Shown: positions 27,250 through 35,687 of the stretch, one piece after another | How the letters are laid out: each line of letters begins with the position of its first letter | Numbering within the stretch: position 1 is the first letter of the stretch | Assembly (NCBI GenBank): GCA_965262785.1 | Contig: OZ253559.1 | Location: 3,782,001-3,846,000, forward strand | Length of the DNA: 64,000 nt | Direction: 5' to 3' | Source of the DNA: G965218495 sp965262785 | Lineage (GTDB): Bacteria; Bacteroidota; Rhodothermia; Rhodothermales; Bin80 | Notes under the pieces: generated by a model | Told to the model about the DNA's origin: nothing | Database searches by the model: none | What the model saw: only the letters and a program-made list of their open reading frames with translations | Made by a program: the position numbers and the translations under genes

Positions 27250-27493
27250 ATACGACGTTGGTGCTGAATGCAGAGGGGTTGCCACTGGGCGCACACGCGG
27301 CTAAGACGCAGCAGTGGATCAACGGGCTGCATGACATCACCGAGGCGGCCACCCACCTCAGTAGAAAGACCCATGTAATCTGCGTCATGGATCGGGAGGC
27401 AGACCATCCTCGCCCTATTCTCCGCGCAGCAACAAGTGGAAATCAAGGACTAAGTGTGCTGCTAGGCCAGCAGCTAGTCCGTAGTCCATTCCT

Positions 27494-28702
27494 CTAATGC
27501 GGGAATGGGTATCGCAGAATGTGGGCCAGCCGAGTCGCGGACACGTACAGGTGACCCTCATGAAGTCGTGCCTGGGTGGCACCTGTGACGTAGCCATCAT
27601 CATCCGAGATTGTGTGATTCAGCAGGACTATGTCCACGTGCTCAAACACGCCACCGTCCTTTATTCGAATGATATGCCACCGATCTCTGATCGGCACTGC
27701 AACGTATTCGTCGCTCAACACATGGATATTCGTCAACAGTAAGGACAAAAATATGCCAGGCATGCCGGGGAGGGTAGTTGTGTAGTTGCGGGCGTGAGCA
27801 CTTACTTCTTTCCCGAAGAAGCGTATGGTGTGGATGTGTTCGTGGTGTTCATCGAACACAAACAGGTAGGGCAGTGCTGCGAATGCCGCAATCACGTACT
27901 GCCCGTCAGGCGTAACGCCAAGCTTCAAAAGGTCCATAGCGAGTTTCGTAATGCCCAGTGAGCGCAGGAAGGGTTGCCCTTTTTCATAGGGTAGCATGGC
28001 GCTACGTGGGCAGACGCGGAACGCATACCACAAATCACATGGAGCATACAGCCGCGTGGAAGAGGCCGAAAGGGTCTCTCCAGGTAAATAGGGACCCGAT
28101 TCCGCTGGATCGGTTGAGGCTACGTACTCTAAGTTTCTGGACAATACCTGTATCCGACTTTCTTCTCCGGCGAAGAAGTGCCCATTGGTGTAAACCAGAT
28201 CAGCCAAGTTGGTGAATTCTGCCGGTCCTTGCCCGCGTTGGCCGATCTGTCTGTGTAGCACGCCGTCAAGCCCCGCCACAGAGATGGTGCTAGCCTTGAA
28301 ATCCGCGATGTATAGGCTGTCGTCAACGAAGGTGAATGCGAGCCAACTTCCCAGAATCATAGAATCCCGCGGGTGGCCTAGTTCTAGGTCTGGGTACCAT
28401 ACCCGCTCCGGTAGGGCATCTAGGTTTACGAGCGTCTGCGGAGCAGCGTCCAAGAGAGTGCCAATTACGTCCGAATCGATGATCCGGACAGGACCTGGCG
28501 ATTGCCCGCAACCCCACACCAGCAGGAGAACCGACGCCAGCAGTGTCGCCGTCTTGCTACCGAACCTCCGCCGGAATACTAAACCGGTTGGTCCCCATTG
28601 CCCAAGACAAAGGCAACCTGACTCAAAGATCAATTTCTCCAAAGCAAAGAGAACCTTCCCACACACCCTCGCCAATAGATACGGAGGTGAGCTCGCCGGC
28701 AC
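27494..28702 (-). CDS. Predicted lipoprotein with a six-bladed beta-propeller/NHL-type fold
   Basis: This 402-aa frame has a hydrophobic segment ending in a lipobox-like LLLVWGC about 65 residues in, so the true start is probably downstream of the first ATG; no clear alternative start is visible. After the lipobox the sequence shows repeated propeller-like strands (DDSLYIADFKASTISV, GQRGQGPAEFTNLADLVY), the pattern of Bacteroidota 6-bladed beta-propeller proteins. Function is unknown; the fold usually serves ligand or protein binding at the cell surface. A second, diverged member lies at 34054-35265. It is bordered by the IS4 relic on one side and the IS256-type element on the other. Confidence 0.65.
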   Translation of the reverse strand: MPASSPPYLLARVCGKVLFALEKLIFESGCLCLGQWGPTGLVFRRRFGSKTATLLASVLLLVWGCGQSPGPVRIIDSDVIGTLLDAAPQTLVNLDALPERVWYPDLELGHPRDSMILGSWLAFTFVDDSLYIADFKASTISVAGLDGVLHRQIGQRGQGPAEFTNLADLVYTNGHFFAGEESRIQVLSRNLEYVASTDPAESGPYLPGETLSASSTRLYAPCDLWYAFRVCPRSAMLPYEKGQPFLRSLGITKLAMDLLKLGVTPDGQYVIAAFAALPYLFVFDEHHEHIHTIRFFGKEVSAHARNYTTTLPGMPGIFLSLLLTNIHVLSDEYVAVPIRDRWHIIRIKDGGVFEHVDIVLLNHTISDDDGYVTGATQARLHEGHLYVSATRLAHILRYPFPH

Positions 28703-29089
28703 AGATAATGGTCAGGACCCATGCACCCTCTCCCTGTATGAGGACTACTTCGCACTCTTCAGTCTCGCATACATATATATCGCCTGAAGCTGACAGAATG
28801 GGTTGGGCCAACAGGCCAGCCACGGCCAGTGTGTGGCTGGGGATTGACCCATATTTAGTTGGGAGGGGGATGTGCATAGGCGAATACGGTCTGCTGCCTG
28901 CGGCGTTCCACCTCACGGGTAAGGGCTGCTTCCATCGCTCTCAGATGCACAGGCTCCAATATGCGACTGAGCCTGGACTCGTAGTGCTTGAAGATGGCAG
29001 CGAACCAGCGGTGCCGTTGATTCGTGGAGTGCCATCTTTTTACGTTGCGCGTGCGATGCGTAATGACGCTATTTGCATATTCCGACGAT

Positions 29090-29205
29090 GTGGGCCACCA
29101 GATCCGCTCTGAAGTGGGCCATCAAATCCGGCGCAAGTGGGCCACCGAATCCGATGCAAGTGGGCCACCGAATCCGGCGCATGTGGGCCACCAGTGGTTG
29201 GGTGC
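29090..29205 (+). repeat. Left terminal repeat array of the IS21 element
   Basis: Five units start at 29090, 29114, 29137, 29160 and 29183 (24, 23, 23, 23 bp apart), each beginning GTGGGCCA. These are the transposase-binding repeats typical of IS21-family ends, here unusually regular and numerous. The matching right array is at 31665-31766. Confidence 0.88.
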
Positions 29206-29218
29206 GAAGTTAGCAACT

Positions 29219-29980
29219 TTATCTCTTTTTTTGTGGTGTGTTGGAGGGCCATAAGGACTTCTTCTTCCGCATAGATTCTCCGACCAGTTCGATTTTGTGC
29301 GCGTTGTGGATTAGACGATCGAGCACGGCGTCGGCCAAGGTAGGATCCTCCATGGTTTCATGCCATTGTTCCACTGGATACTGACTCGTCGCAATGGTGG
29401 ATCGTGTGTCATACCGATCGTCGAGGAGCTCCAGCAGATGCCGTTGCTGCTCGGCGGAAAGGTGCCCGAGACTCCAATCATCCAACACCAGCACGTCCAT
29501 TTTGGCGAGCTTGTTCAAGAGTTGCTGATAGCGTCCATCGGCGTGAGCGATCTGCAAATCCTCCATGAGTCGGGGCAGTCGGTGATACTGTGCCCGAAAG
29601 TTCTCCAGGCACGCCTTGTGTGCAAACGCGCAGGCCAAGTAGCTTTTTCCGACTCCGGTTGCGCCGGTGATGACGATGTTCTGGTGACGTCGTACCCATT
29701 GACAACTGGCCAGATGCAGCATGAGATGCTTATCGAGTCCGCGGCCCTGCCCGTAGTCGATATCCGCCACAGAGGCCTGATGCTTCAACCTAGCGCGCCC
29801 CAGCCGCTGCGCCAGGCGACGCGAGTCACGCACAGCCATCTCGTTGTCGACCATCAGTGCGAGGCGGTCCGTAAAGGTCAGCTCGTCCATGTCGGCGGTG
29901 ACCAACTGGTCACGCAGGGCATTGGCCATGCCGAACAGACGCATGTGTTCAAGTTTGGCTACGGTAGGATGGGTGAGCAT
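29219..29980 (-). CDS. istB: IS21 helper ATPase IstB
   Basis: A 253-aa DnaC/IstB-like AAA+ protein that assists the IS21 transposase in target choice and strand transfer. It has an N-terminal helical domain (LAKLEHMRLFGMANALRDQL), Walker A GATGVGKS, Walker B VLVLDDWSLG, and the arginine-rich C-terminal part. The frame is intact. It overlaps the 3' end of istA by 22 bp, the usual coupled arrangement. Confidence 0.94.
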   Translation of the reverse strand: MLTHPTVAKLEHMRLFGMANALRDQLVTADMDELTFTDRLALMVDNEMAVRDSRRLAQRLGRARLKHQASVADIDYGQGRGLDKHLMLHLASCQWVRRHQNIVITGATGVGKSYLACAFAHKACLENFRAQYHRLPRLMEDLQIAHADGRYQQLLNKLAKMDVLVLDDWSLGHLSAEQQRHLLELLDDRYDTRSTIATSQYPVEQWHETMEDPTLADAVLDRLIHNAHKIELVGESMRKKKSLWPSNTPQKKR

Positions 29981-31554
29981 TCCTCTTCCTCCTTTGGGGA
30001 TGAATTACTGTAATAGGCGGCACCGCGAATGTTGTTGTGCTCAACGACACAGGGCCGCTGACTGCCTGCGGCGCTTGCGATCTTCTCAACGATCTGCTTG
30101 ACCGCGGGGTAACTGAAGACTTGCTGGTCCAGCGCTTCTTTCGCCGCTGCCTCCATGGCGCGCGCACCATGCTTCTTCGCCAGGCCCAGAAGGCTTCTGC
30201 ATCGCGCGAAGCACTGCTCTGGGATATCGAATCGGTGGAAGTTGGCTTGGATCAACGCCTGGGTGTGCGTGCCGACTTCGGCGGCCCAATTCACAAAGCG
30301 CTCTGGCGTCCACGCGGCGTAGGCTTGATGGTGCGAGGGCATGTGATGCTGGTTCGTCACATGTTGACCTCGCAAAAGACCACGACGATGCGCTGCTATG
30401 TACGTATCATCCTGCCGATCGAGGTAAATCTCCACCGTGTCCTGGTGTACCAGCGCGTAGACGGTCTTTCCTGCATACTTGAAGGGTACGCTGTAGTAGC
30501 ATTTGTCGATCGACACGTGATAATTGAACTGCACCTTACGCTTGCTCGTCCACTCACCGTACCGGTAAGGCGTGCGTGGTAGCGGGCGTAGCGCAGGCTT
30601 GTCCAGATCTACAAACCAGCTGTGACGACTGCCATCCTTTTTCTGGAAGGGCTGGGCGTTGAGTGCTTCCAGCAACGGGGCGATGGCTGCATTCAGGTCT
30701 TGTAGACTGGAGAAGTGACGATTGCGAAGTGGCGCCAGGATGCGCCTTTGAGCCTGCAACACGGCGTTCTCAACGGCGGCTTTATCCTTTGGTTTTCCTG
30801 GTCGAGTAGGCAGCACACAGACCTGGTAGTGATCCGCCAATTCCTGAAACGTTGCGTTGATCTTCGCTACGTCACCCCTGTTTATCGCCGTCACGGCGGT
30901 CTTCATGTTGTCCGGAACCAACACGCGAGGCGTGCCACCTAAAAACTCGAAGCATCGCCGAAGCGATCCGCAGACATCTTTCAGCTGCTGCGTTAAGGTC
31001 GCCTCTACAAAGGTGTAATGGGACGCGCCCAGCGTTGCGACAAAGAGCTCAACCTCGCGTGACTTGCCCGTGCGAGGGTCTACGATGGAGGGCCTTTTTC
31101 CTGAGTAGTCCACGAAGAGCTTCTCGCCCGCCCGGTGTTCCAGACGCATCTCCAAGTGCCTGTCGCTGCCACGCCACTGGCGGTACCGCAGGCAAAACTG
31201 GCTATACTCCAGGCCATCAGGATGGCCCGCTTTGTACTCAAGCCACAGTTGCCGTACCGTCATATACGAGTGCTTGGCCAAGGCCTTGTGAACCTGCTCC
31301 CAATCGGGCAGCGGCCGCTGAGGCACCTGTTGCTTGTCGTCCGAAGGGAAGAGCTGCTGCTGCAGCTCTGCATCGCTCAATGCTGCGCACTGCGACCAGG
31401 TCAACCCCGTCTGCTGTACACGCGCCAACGTACGAGATACCGTGCTGCGACCGACTCCTACTTGCTGCGCGATGCGCCGCTCAGAGTAATTCTGCTCGTA
31501 GCGTAGGGAGAGGATATACTTGATTCTGCGCATCGGTATGCGGTGTGCTGCCAT
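29959..31554 (-). CDS. istA: IS21-family transposase IstA
   Basis: This DDE transposase is about 531 aa from the ATG at 31554 (MAAHRIPMRRIKYILSLRYEQ). An in-frame ATG at 31587 would add 11 residues, but the former places the helix-turn-helix (SERRIAQQVGVGRSTVSRTLARVQ) at the usual distance. The catalytic core shows Asp in LFVDYSGKRP, Asp in VLVPDNMKTAV and Glu in PKDKAAVENAV, within an rve-type integrase domain. It is intact and of full family length. Confidence 0.94.
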   Translation of the reverse strand: MAAHRIPMRRIKYILSLRYEQNYSERRIAQQVGVGRSTVSRTLARVQQTGLTWSQCAALSDAELQQQLFPSDDKQQVPQRPLPDWEQVHKALAKHSYMTVRQLWLEYKAGHPDGLEYSQFCLRYRQWRGSDRHLEMRLEHRAGEKLFVDYSGKRPSIVDPRTGKSREVELFVATLGASHYTFVEATLTQQLKDVCGSLRRCFEFLGGTPRVLVPDNMKTAVTAINRGDVAKINATFQELADHYQVCVLPTRPGKPKDKAAVENAVLQAQRRILAPLRNRHFSSLQDLNAAIAPLLEALNAQPFQKKDGSRHSWFVDLDKPALRPLPRTPYRYGEWTSKRKVQFNYHVSIDKCYYSVPFKYAGKTVYALVHQDTVEIYLDRQDDTYIAAHRRGLLRGQHVTNQHHMPSHHQAYAAWTPERFVNWAAEVGTHTQALIQANFHRFDIPEQCFARCRSLLGLAKKHGARAMEAAAKEALDQQVFSYPAVKQIVEKIASAAGSQRPCVVEHNNIRGAAYYSNSSPKEEEECSPILP

Positions 31555-31664
31555 GTTGCTGTGCCTCCAATTTGTTAGGGAAGACACAACTTATTCAGTG
31601 TTACTAGATGCCCAACGTCACGCTCTGCGGGGGCACCCAAGCGGCCCTATGGTATCGGATCTGG

Positions 31665-31766
31665 TGGCCCACATGCGCCGGATTCGGTGGCCCACATGGA
31701 TCGGATTCGGTGGCTCACTTGCATCGGATTCGGTGGCCCACATGCGCCGGATTCGGTGGCCCACAT
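31665..31766 (-). repeat. Right terminal repeat array of the IS21 element
   Basis: Five roughly 23-bp units of the form CCGGATTCGGTGGCCCACAT, the inverse of the left array; one unit carries GGCTCACTT in place of GGCCCACAT. They lie upstream of istA and may also overlap its promoter. Confidence 0.86.
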
Positions 31767-32834
31767 GCATCGTAGTATGCACGCTATTGAGGTTCTCGAT
31801 GAGGTTACTGGTCTTGAAGCTGCGCCGGAGGGTCTCATGCAATGGTAGTCGCAGCACCGCAAGCGTTTCGTGCAGCCCTTCGCGCAGGCTGGCGGCCGCG
31901 CGTGGTTGCCCAGGCTGCAGATCGTCGTGGATAGCAACAAGCGCTTTGCGCGCACGCTCATAGTCCGGCTGATCGTAGGCATCTTGAAGCCGGCCTTTTG
32001 CGCGCTCGGCTGTGCCCTTCTGCTTGGTGTGCTGCACCACGTTCTCGCGCTTGTGCCACTGACACCGCTGGATGACCGCGTGATCGCCAAATACATGCTG
32101 CACCGCCTTGCGCAGCCCCTTGCTGCCGTCGATGATCACCAGGATCCCGCCGGCATAGGAGAACCCGCGCTGCACCAGGTTCTCCAGCAAAGCGGTCGCT
32201 TTGTCACTGTTCTCGGTGGTGCTTTCGATGTAGCCTAACACGTGCTTCTTGCCTGTACGGGTGACCCCCAGAGCGAGGATCATCTGCACACCCTTCAGGC
32301 ACTTGCCATCTATCAACAAGGCCACATACTTCTCCTGATCCAGCTGGCTGGACTCAAACTCCTCTAGTGCCTGCGTGGTAGTGGTCTCGAACATGCGAGC
32401 AACGCTGCTCTGGCTCAGTCCCAAACAGTCGGCAAACTCGCCGGCCACGTCCTTGTAGTCGCGCTGCGAGACCCCCGAGAGCAACAGCGCCGTGAGCTTC
32501 TCAAGCTGCTTGGGATCCCGCTGGTGCAGCAACTGGTAGGTCTTCAGCGGCACTTCCTTGCCCGTGTTGGTGTCACGCACCCGAGGAACCGATATCTGAA
32601 TACGCCCCGTGCCGTAGACAATAGAGCCTGGATTGGTGCCCCAGCGCTGATAGCCGTTCTTGTTGACGGTGCCCCGCTTGCCACACAGCTGCGTCACTTC
32701 GGCCTCTATCGCCTGCATAGCCATCGCTTCATACCGCCCTGGGAGCTCGCGCAGGAGCTGGGCCAAGGCAAGCGGGTCGGTCGCAGCCAGACGCTGGCAG
32801 AGTGCGGCAATGGGTTCGTCGGGGGTCGGTGCTT

Positions 32835-33815
32835 TCATGAGGGTAGGCGGCTGGATAGGGCTTCACGAAGATCTGGAAGATATGAGGCAAAGGCCATGCG
32901 CCGCAGGCCCACCTCCAGTTCCAACAACGCCAGGGCAATGCGCCCCAGGCGGTGACGTACGCTCCCTGGGGGTACGCACGATTGCAGCTTCTGACCCAGG
33001 GTGTCCACGCTGTGCAGCACGCGGTCCACCGTCAGTAGCAGCCCCGTCCGCTGAATGGTGAGCGTCTCCTGAAGACCCTCCAGAAGCATGTGGGCGGCCG
33101 AACGGTTCACACGCTGCAAGTCTGCGTGAATCTCCAGGAGCGCAGTCTCGGCTTGCCTCGCGTCCAGCAGTTGCCACGCTTGCCGCAATCGGCTGCGAAA
33201 GACGGCCTGCGATGCCTCCGGCAAGCCGTTGATCACCTGGCGAAGCTTCGTGCTTAAACAACGCTGTATGGCTACGCGCGGACCCAAAGTGGTCTCTACA
33301 GCCCCTTGCATACCCGTGCCACTAGCTAAAATGCAGAGCAAGCCCGCATCAACACAGAGTCCACGCGTTACCAGACTCTGCAGAAACTCCTGCAAACGGG
33401 CGACATCCTCCGGTGCGCAGGCCACCAAGCCCAGGATGCGACGATGGCCGCTCAACGTAACGCCCACGCAAAGAGTCAAGCGTACACCAATGACGTACAA
33501 GCTCTTCAGCCATAGCGCTACCACGGCCTCATCAGATAAACTGCGCGTCTGCAAGTATTCCCATGCTTCATCGAAGCGTACGCCATCGTCCGGGGCAGCC
33601 TCCGCTCGTTCGGGTGCAGCCATGGACGCTGGCTCACTGCGGCCAGGCTGCGCAGCAGCAGCGTTCTCCTGCGGCAGCAACTCGCCAGCCAGCATCTGCA
33701 GAATGCTGGCGTAGTGTCGCATCAGGTGCAAACGTACCGCTTGGCCTGTGCTCTGCGAGTCGCCTGATGGCGCGTCAGAGCACGCTTCAGGCGGCAACGA
33801 CAAGTGGGTATTCAT
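32835..33815 (-). CDS. Transposase-like accessory protein without DDE residues (IS256-type element copy 1)
   Basis: This 326-aa protein is encoded directly upstream of the IS256-type transposase and overlaps it by ATGA. After an Ala/Glu-rich N-terminal third, residues about 90-300 track the catalytic domain of the downstream transposase. Examples are GHRRILGLVACAPEDVARLQEFLQ, then GTGMQGAVETTLGPRVAIQRC, then AAHMLLEGLQETLTIQR. The catalytic positions are lost: the DGK site reads WLKSLY, the second DGS site reads LASGTGM, and no ENLNS-type glutamate is present. The QRCQWHK signature is cut to QRCLSTK. A diverged homologue with the same neighbour is at 49061-50029. Function unknown; regulator or non-catalytic transpososome subunit is an inference. 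Confidence 0.8.
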   Translation of the reverse strand: MNTHLSLPPEACSDAPSGDSQSTGQAVRLHLMRHYASILQMLAGELLPQENAAAAQPGRSEPASMAAPERAEAAPDDGVRFDEAWEYLQTRSLSDEAVVALWLKSLYVIGVRLTLCVGVTLSGHRRILGLVACAPEDVARLQEFLQSLVTRGLCVDAGLLCILASGTGMQGAVETTLGPRVAIQRCLSTKLRQVINGLPEASQAVFRSRLRQAWQLLDARQAETALLEIHADLQRVNRSAAHMLLEGLQETLTIQRTGLLLTVDRVLHSVDTLGQKLQSCVPPGSVRHRLGRIALALLELEVGLRRMAFASYLPDLREALSSRLPS

Positions 33816-33881
33816 TGCTGGGTTGGGTTAGTGACCGGGGATGTTCAACCATCCCTCCCCAACTAGCTATGAATCAATCTC

Positions 33882-34002
33882 CCGTGTCGGTAGGCTTCAT
33901 GAATTAGGTTTCCCGCTTCCATGCTACCCAAGCTACAGAGCTCTGATTTCTACTCTGGCAGGACTGACTCCTGCTGAACATGCCAGCCTTGACTGGACAC
34001 AC
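33882..34002 (-). mobile_element. Group II intron relic: first 121 nt of the inner intron type
   Basis: Base-for-base identical to 3588-3708 over all 121 positions. It begins at the same GTGTGTCC 5' splice end (34002) and stops where the IS256-type element begins. The 5' flank AACGGTC resembles but does not equal the flank of the intact copy (TACGGAT), as expected for an independent insertion. The rest of the intron is missing, so this is a fragment left by a deletion, probably linked to the adjacent element. Confidence 0.9.
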
Positions 34003-34053
34003 GACCGTTACTTTTAATTGTCGCAAACCGGGAAAGACTATTGACATTCATCA

Positions 34054-35265
34054 TCAGAATCCCGGAATAGCATCTTGATACCGATACAATGATCCGTCTG
34101 GGATGCTAAACGCCAACAGCTCACCAGAAGGCGTGAGCCCGACTGACTGGACCCATGTAAGAGGTGTCCCCTCGTGATCACTGAGTATATAGCCATGCTC
34201 AATCAGGAGTGTTGCCGTGTCAATAGCCAAAATGGTATTTGTGCGCAGATCTTGACTCGGAGCGCCCTGCACAATAAGTACGAACATCTTTGTATCAACC
34301 ACCAGAACGTCCACCACAACCCAAGCCACCCCTCGTTCGCCACCAGCATACGCCTTATTCGCGTAAGATAATCGCGGCGCAAAAAATGGGCTCTTGGAAA
34401 GGTCGTTTCGAGCTATTAGCATGCCATCCAGCGAGTATATCTCTACTACGGGTGTTGCCCAGCCTATTGTCACGATCTGCTGCGTACTCGTCATGGCAAC
34501 GAAGCGCTGGCTTCGCCAGTGATTCTGCGAGTTAGTGTCATTTGTAACGAAAAACTCCCCGAATCTGGCAACTACAGCACCTGTAGAATCAATCTTTAGC
34601 AAAACAAATTTGGACTGTCCCGCATACCTAGCGCTTGCATACACATTCATATTGCTGTCTACCGCAAAGCTGGTGGGCAAAAACTGCTCAGGGGCCTTTA
34701 TGGCCCGAATATGTTGTCCCTGATGCGTAAACACCTGAATCCGTCTCCCTCGAGCATCATGAGCGTAGACATACCGTGAATCGGCGGCGAGCATCCGTGG
34801 CCAACCCCCGAACTCGTCCGGCCCTGCACCTTCTCTCCCAAATGTGCCGAGTACGTTTAGATCATTATCGACGCGAATAACGTGGCTCGTTGCCTGGTCA
34901 CTCATGTACAGATTGTCTCCCACAGTTGCCATGTCCATTGTGGCCTTAACGAATCGGGAAGGGCGCAAAGATTCAGCGTACCCGCTGGCCACCAGCTTGG
35001 TGACGGGGACCGTGGCATCACCATCTGAGCAGGCAGTCTGCCAGCACAGACCTGCTCCGGCCAACAAGATCCACACTGTGACTGCGCCCACTCTTGACCT
35101 AGCGGCTGGCGGCTGGTCAGTCCGGGGGCGAAATGCCGCTGTAACGCTCGAACTCGGGTCTACAGCCGAATCACCTGAAAGAGCGCCAACCTGCAAATGC
35201 TCGTCCCGCAACCTAGAGTGGGCACCGCAATCCAATTGGTACAGCATTGGATCAGATTGCGGCAT
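34054..35265 (-). CDS. Predicted lipoprotein with a six-bladed beta-propeller/NHL-type fold
   Basis: A 403-aa frame. A hydrophobic segment (VGAVTVWILLAGAGLC) with a lipobox-like WQTAC begins near residue 59, so translation more likely starts at the in-frame GTG at 35091 or nearby than at the first ATG. Downstream are propeller-type repeats (NLYMSDQATSHVIRVD, TFGREGAGPDEFGGWPRMLA, YVYAHDARGRRIQVF). The GREGAGPDEF motif is typical of Bacteroidota 6-bladed beta-propeller proteins and parallels GQRGQGPAEF in the 27494-28702 protein. Ligand unknown. It sits 51 bp from the intron relic. Confidence 0.65.
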   Translation of the reverse strand: MPQSDPMLYQLDCGAHSRLRDEHLQVGALSGDSAVDPSSSVTAAFRPRTDQPPAARSRVGAVTVWILLAGAGLCWQTACSDGDATVPVTKLVASGYAESLRPSRFVKATMDMATVGDNLYMSDQATSHVIRVDNDLNVLGTFGREGAGPDEFGGWPRMLAADSRYVYAHDARGRRIQVFTHQGQHIRAIKAPEQFLPTSFAVDSNMNVYASARYAGQSKFVLLKIDSTGAVVARFGEFFVTNDTNSQNHWRSQRFVAMTSTQQIVTIGWATPVVEIYSLDGMLIARNDLSKSPFFAPRLSYANKAYAGGERGVAWVVVDVLVVDTKMFVLIVQGAPSQDLRTNTILAIDTATLLIEHGYILSDHEGTPLTWVQSVGLTPSGELLAFSIPDGSLYRYQDAIPGF

Positions 35266-35687
35266 GGTGCATGGTGTGCCTAGGATGCTGGGATGGATTC
35301 TTCATAACAGCCCAACCGAACTCTGGAACGTCATTTGGTGGCAAGCGACGCGCAATGGACATGCCTGAACCATGACACACACAAGTTGCGGCGCGCGCGG
35401 CAACACGCGCAGCTGAAGCCATGCGGCCTTACGACCTTCAGCTTACCATTGTTAGCGCGTTCAAGCCGCTTGCACACCAAGGGCTTGCCGTCGCTGCATC
35501 GCGCGGCCACTCTACTGCACCCTCGCTAAGGTAGGCAACGGGCTGGAAACAACCGTGCCGCGCGTCCTTTTCGGCTGCCGTTAAGAGTCGGGGCCGCCGG
35601 TACCATAGAAGACGGTCGCAGCGTCGTCCTGCTTCCCGGCAGAGTAGTCACCAACCCGTATCTGTACGCTCCCAGGTCCAACAACTC
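35266..35687. other. Intergenic stretch without a supported gene
   Basis: Only short frames without coding character are present. The stretch separates the propeller gene from the ORF-less group II intron. A promoter for the propeller gene must lie near its right-hand start, but no clear box is visible. Confidence 0.5.

Larger units (their letters stand above)
24817..27460 (+). pseudogene. IS4-family transposase relic, interrupted by an IS1634-type element
   Basis: The left part (24817-25079) reads HYRF...ITPEHILAPHRSRTIKRM, then ILFFQNGTDINYSTRP, the DDE-type entry region of IS4 transposases. The right part (27254-27460) continues with TTLVLNAEGLPLGA and HVICVMDREAD, which contains the second catalytic Asp. 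Joining 25079 to 27254 gives GVHLHTTLVLNAEGLPLGA in frame. The relic was already decayed: small indels near 25010-25040 break the frame, a run of nine G lies at 24844-24852, and both the N-terminus and the E-containing C-terminus are missing. It served as the target for the element at 25080-27249. Confidence 0.85.
29074..31781. mobile_element. IS21-family insertion sequence (complete) with repeated-unit ends
   Basis: A 2,708-bp element. Both ends start TGCATA and carry arrays of five GTGGGCCACCGAATCCGG-type units of about 23 bp, in inverted orientation between the two ends. The direct repeat CGCTATT (29067-29073 and 31782-31788) is the target duplication, within the family's 4-8 bp range. The genes istA and istB are intact on the minus strand. 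Removal restores the IS256-type transposase frame, which proves the boundaries. Confidence 0.92.
28855..32838 (-). pseudogene. IS256/Mutator-type transposase, interrupted by an IS21 element
   Basis: The 5' part (32838-31782) covers the N-terminal domain and the catalytic Asp residues (LLIDGKCLKGVQ, VIIDGSKGLRKAV) with the signature QRCQWHKRENV. The 3' part (29066-28855) supplies the end, NSVITHRTRNVKRWHSTNQRHRWF and onward to a stop at 28855. Joining the parts and removing one copy of the 7-bp duplication gives 1,269 nt (422 aa) in frame, with the catalytic Glu in LIENLNS. The start overlaps the stop of the accessory ORF by four bases (ATGA at 32835-32838). The enzyme is now broken and cannot be made as one chain. 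Confidence 0.88.
28840..33881. mobile_element. Two-gene IS256 (Mutator)-type element, copy 1, with an IS21 element inside
   Basis: Diverged terminal inverted repeats of about 27 bp delimit the element. The left begins GGGATTGACCCATATTTAG at 28840, and the right end read inward is GAGATTGATTCATAGCTAG from 33881. Both continue into TTGGG(G)AGG. Gene order on the minus strand is an accessory ORF (32835-33815) followed by a transposase (28855-32838, split by the IS21 element 29074-31781). No target duplication is seen (flanks TGTGGCTG and CCGTGTCG), so at least one flank has been rearranged. The right end abuts exactly the intron relic that starts at 33882. Confidence 0.75.

Noticed and set aside
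28623..28916. 97-codon minus-strand frame with a Cys-containing tail
   Set aside because: Its 5' part overlaps the terminal repeat and transposase end of the IS256-type element in another frame; no ribosome site or homology is apparent.
29090..29205. Regular 23-bp repeats resembling a small CRISPR array
   Set aside because: The units are contiguous without unique spacers, occur inverted at the other end (31665-31766), and mark the ends of an IS21 element with target duplications.
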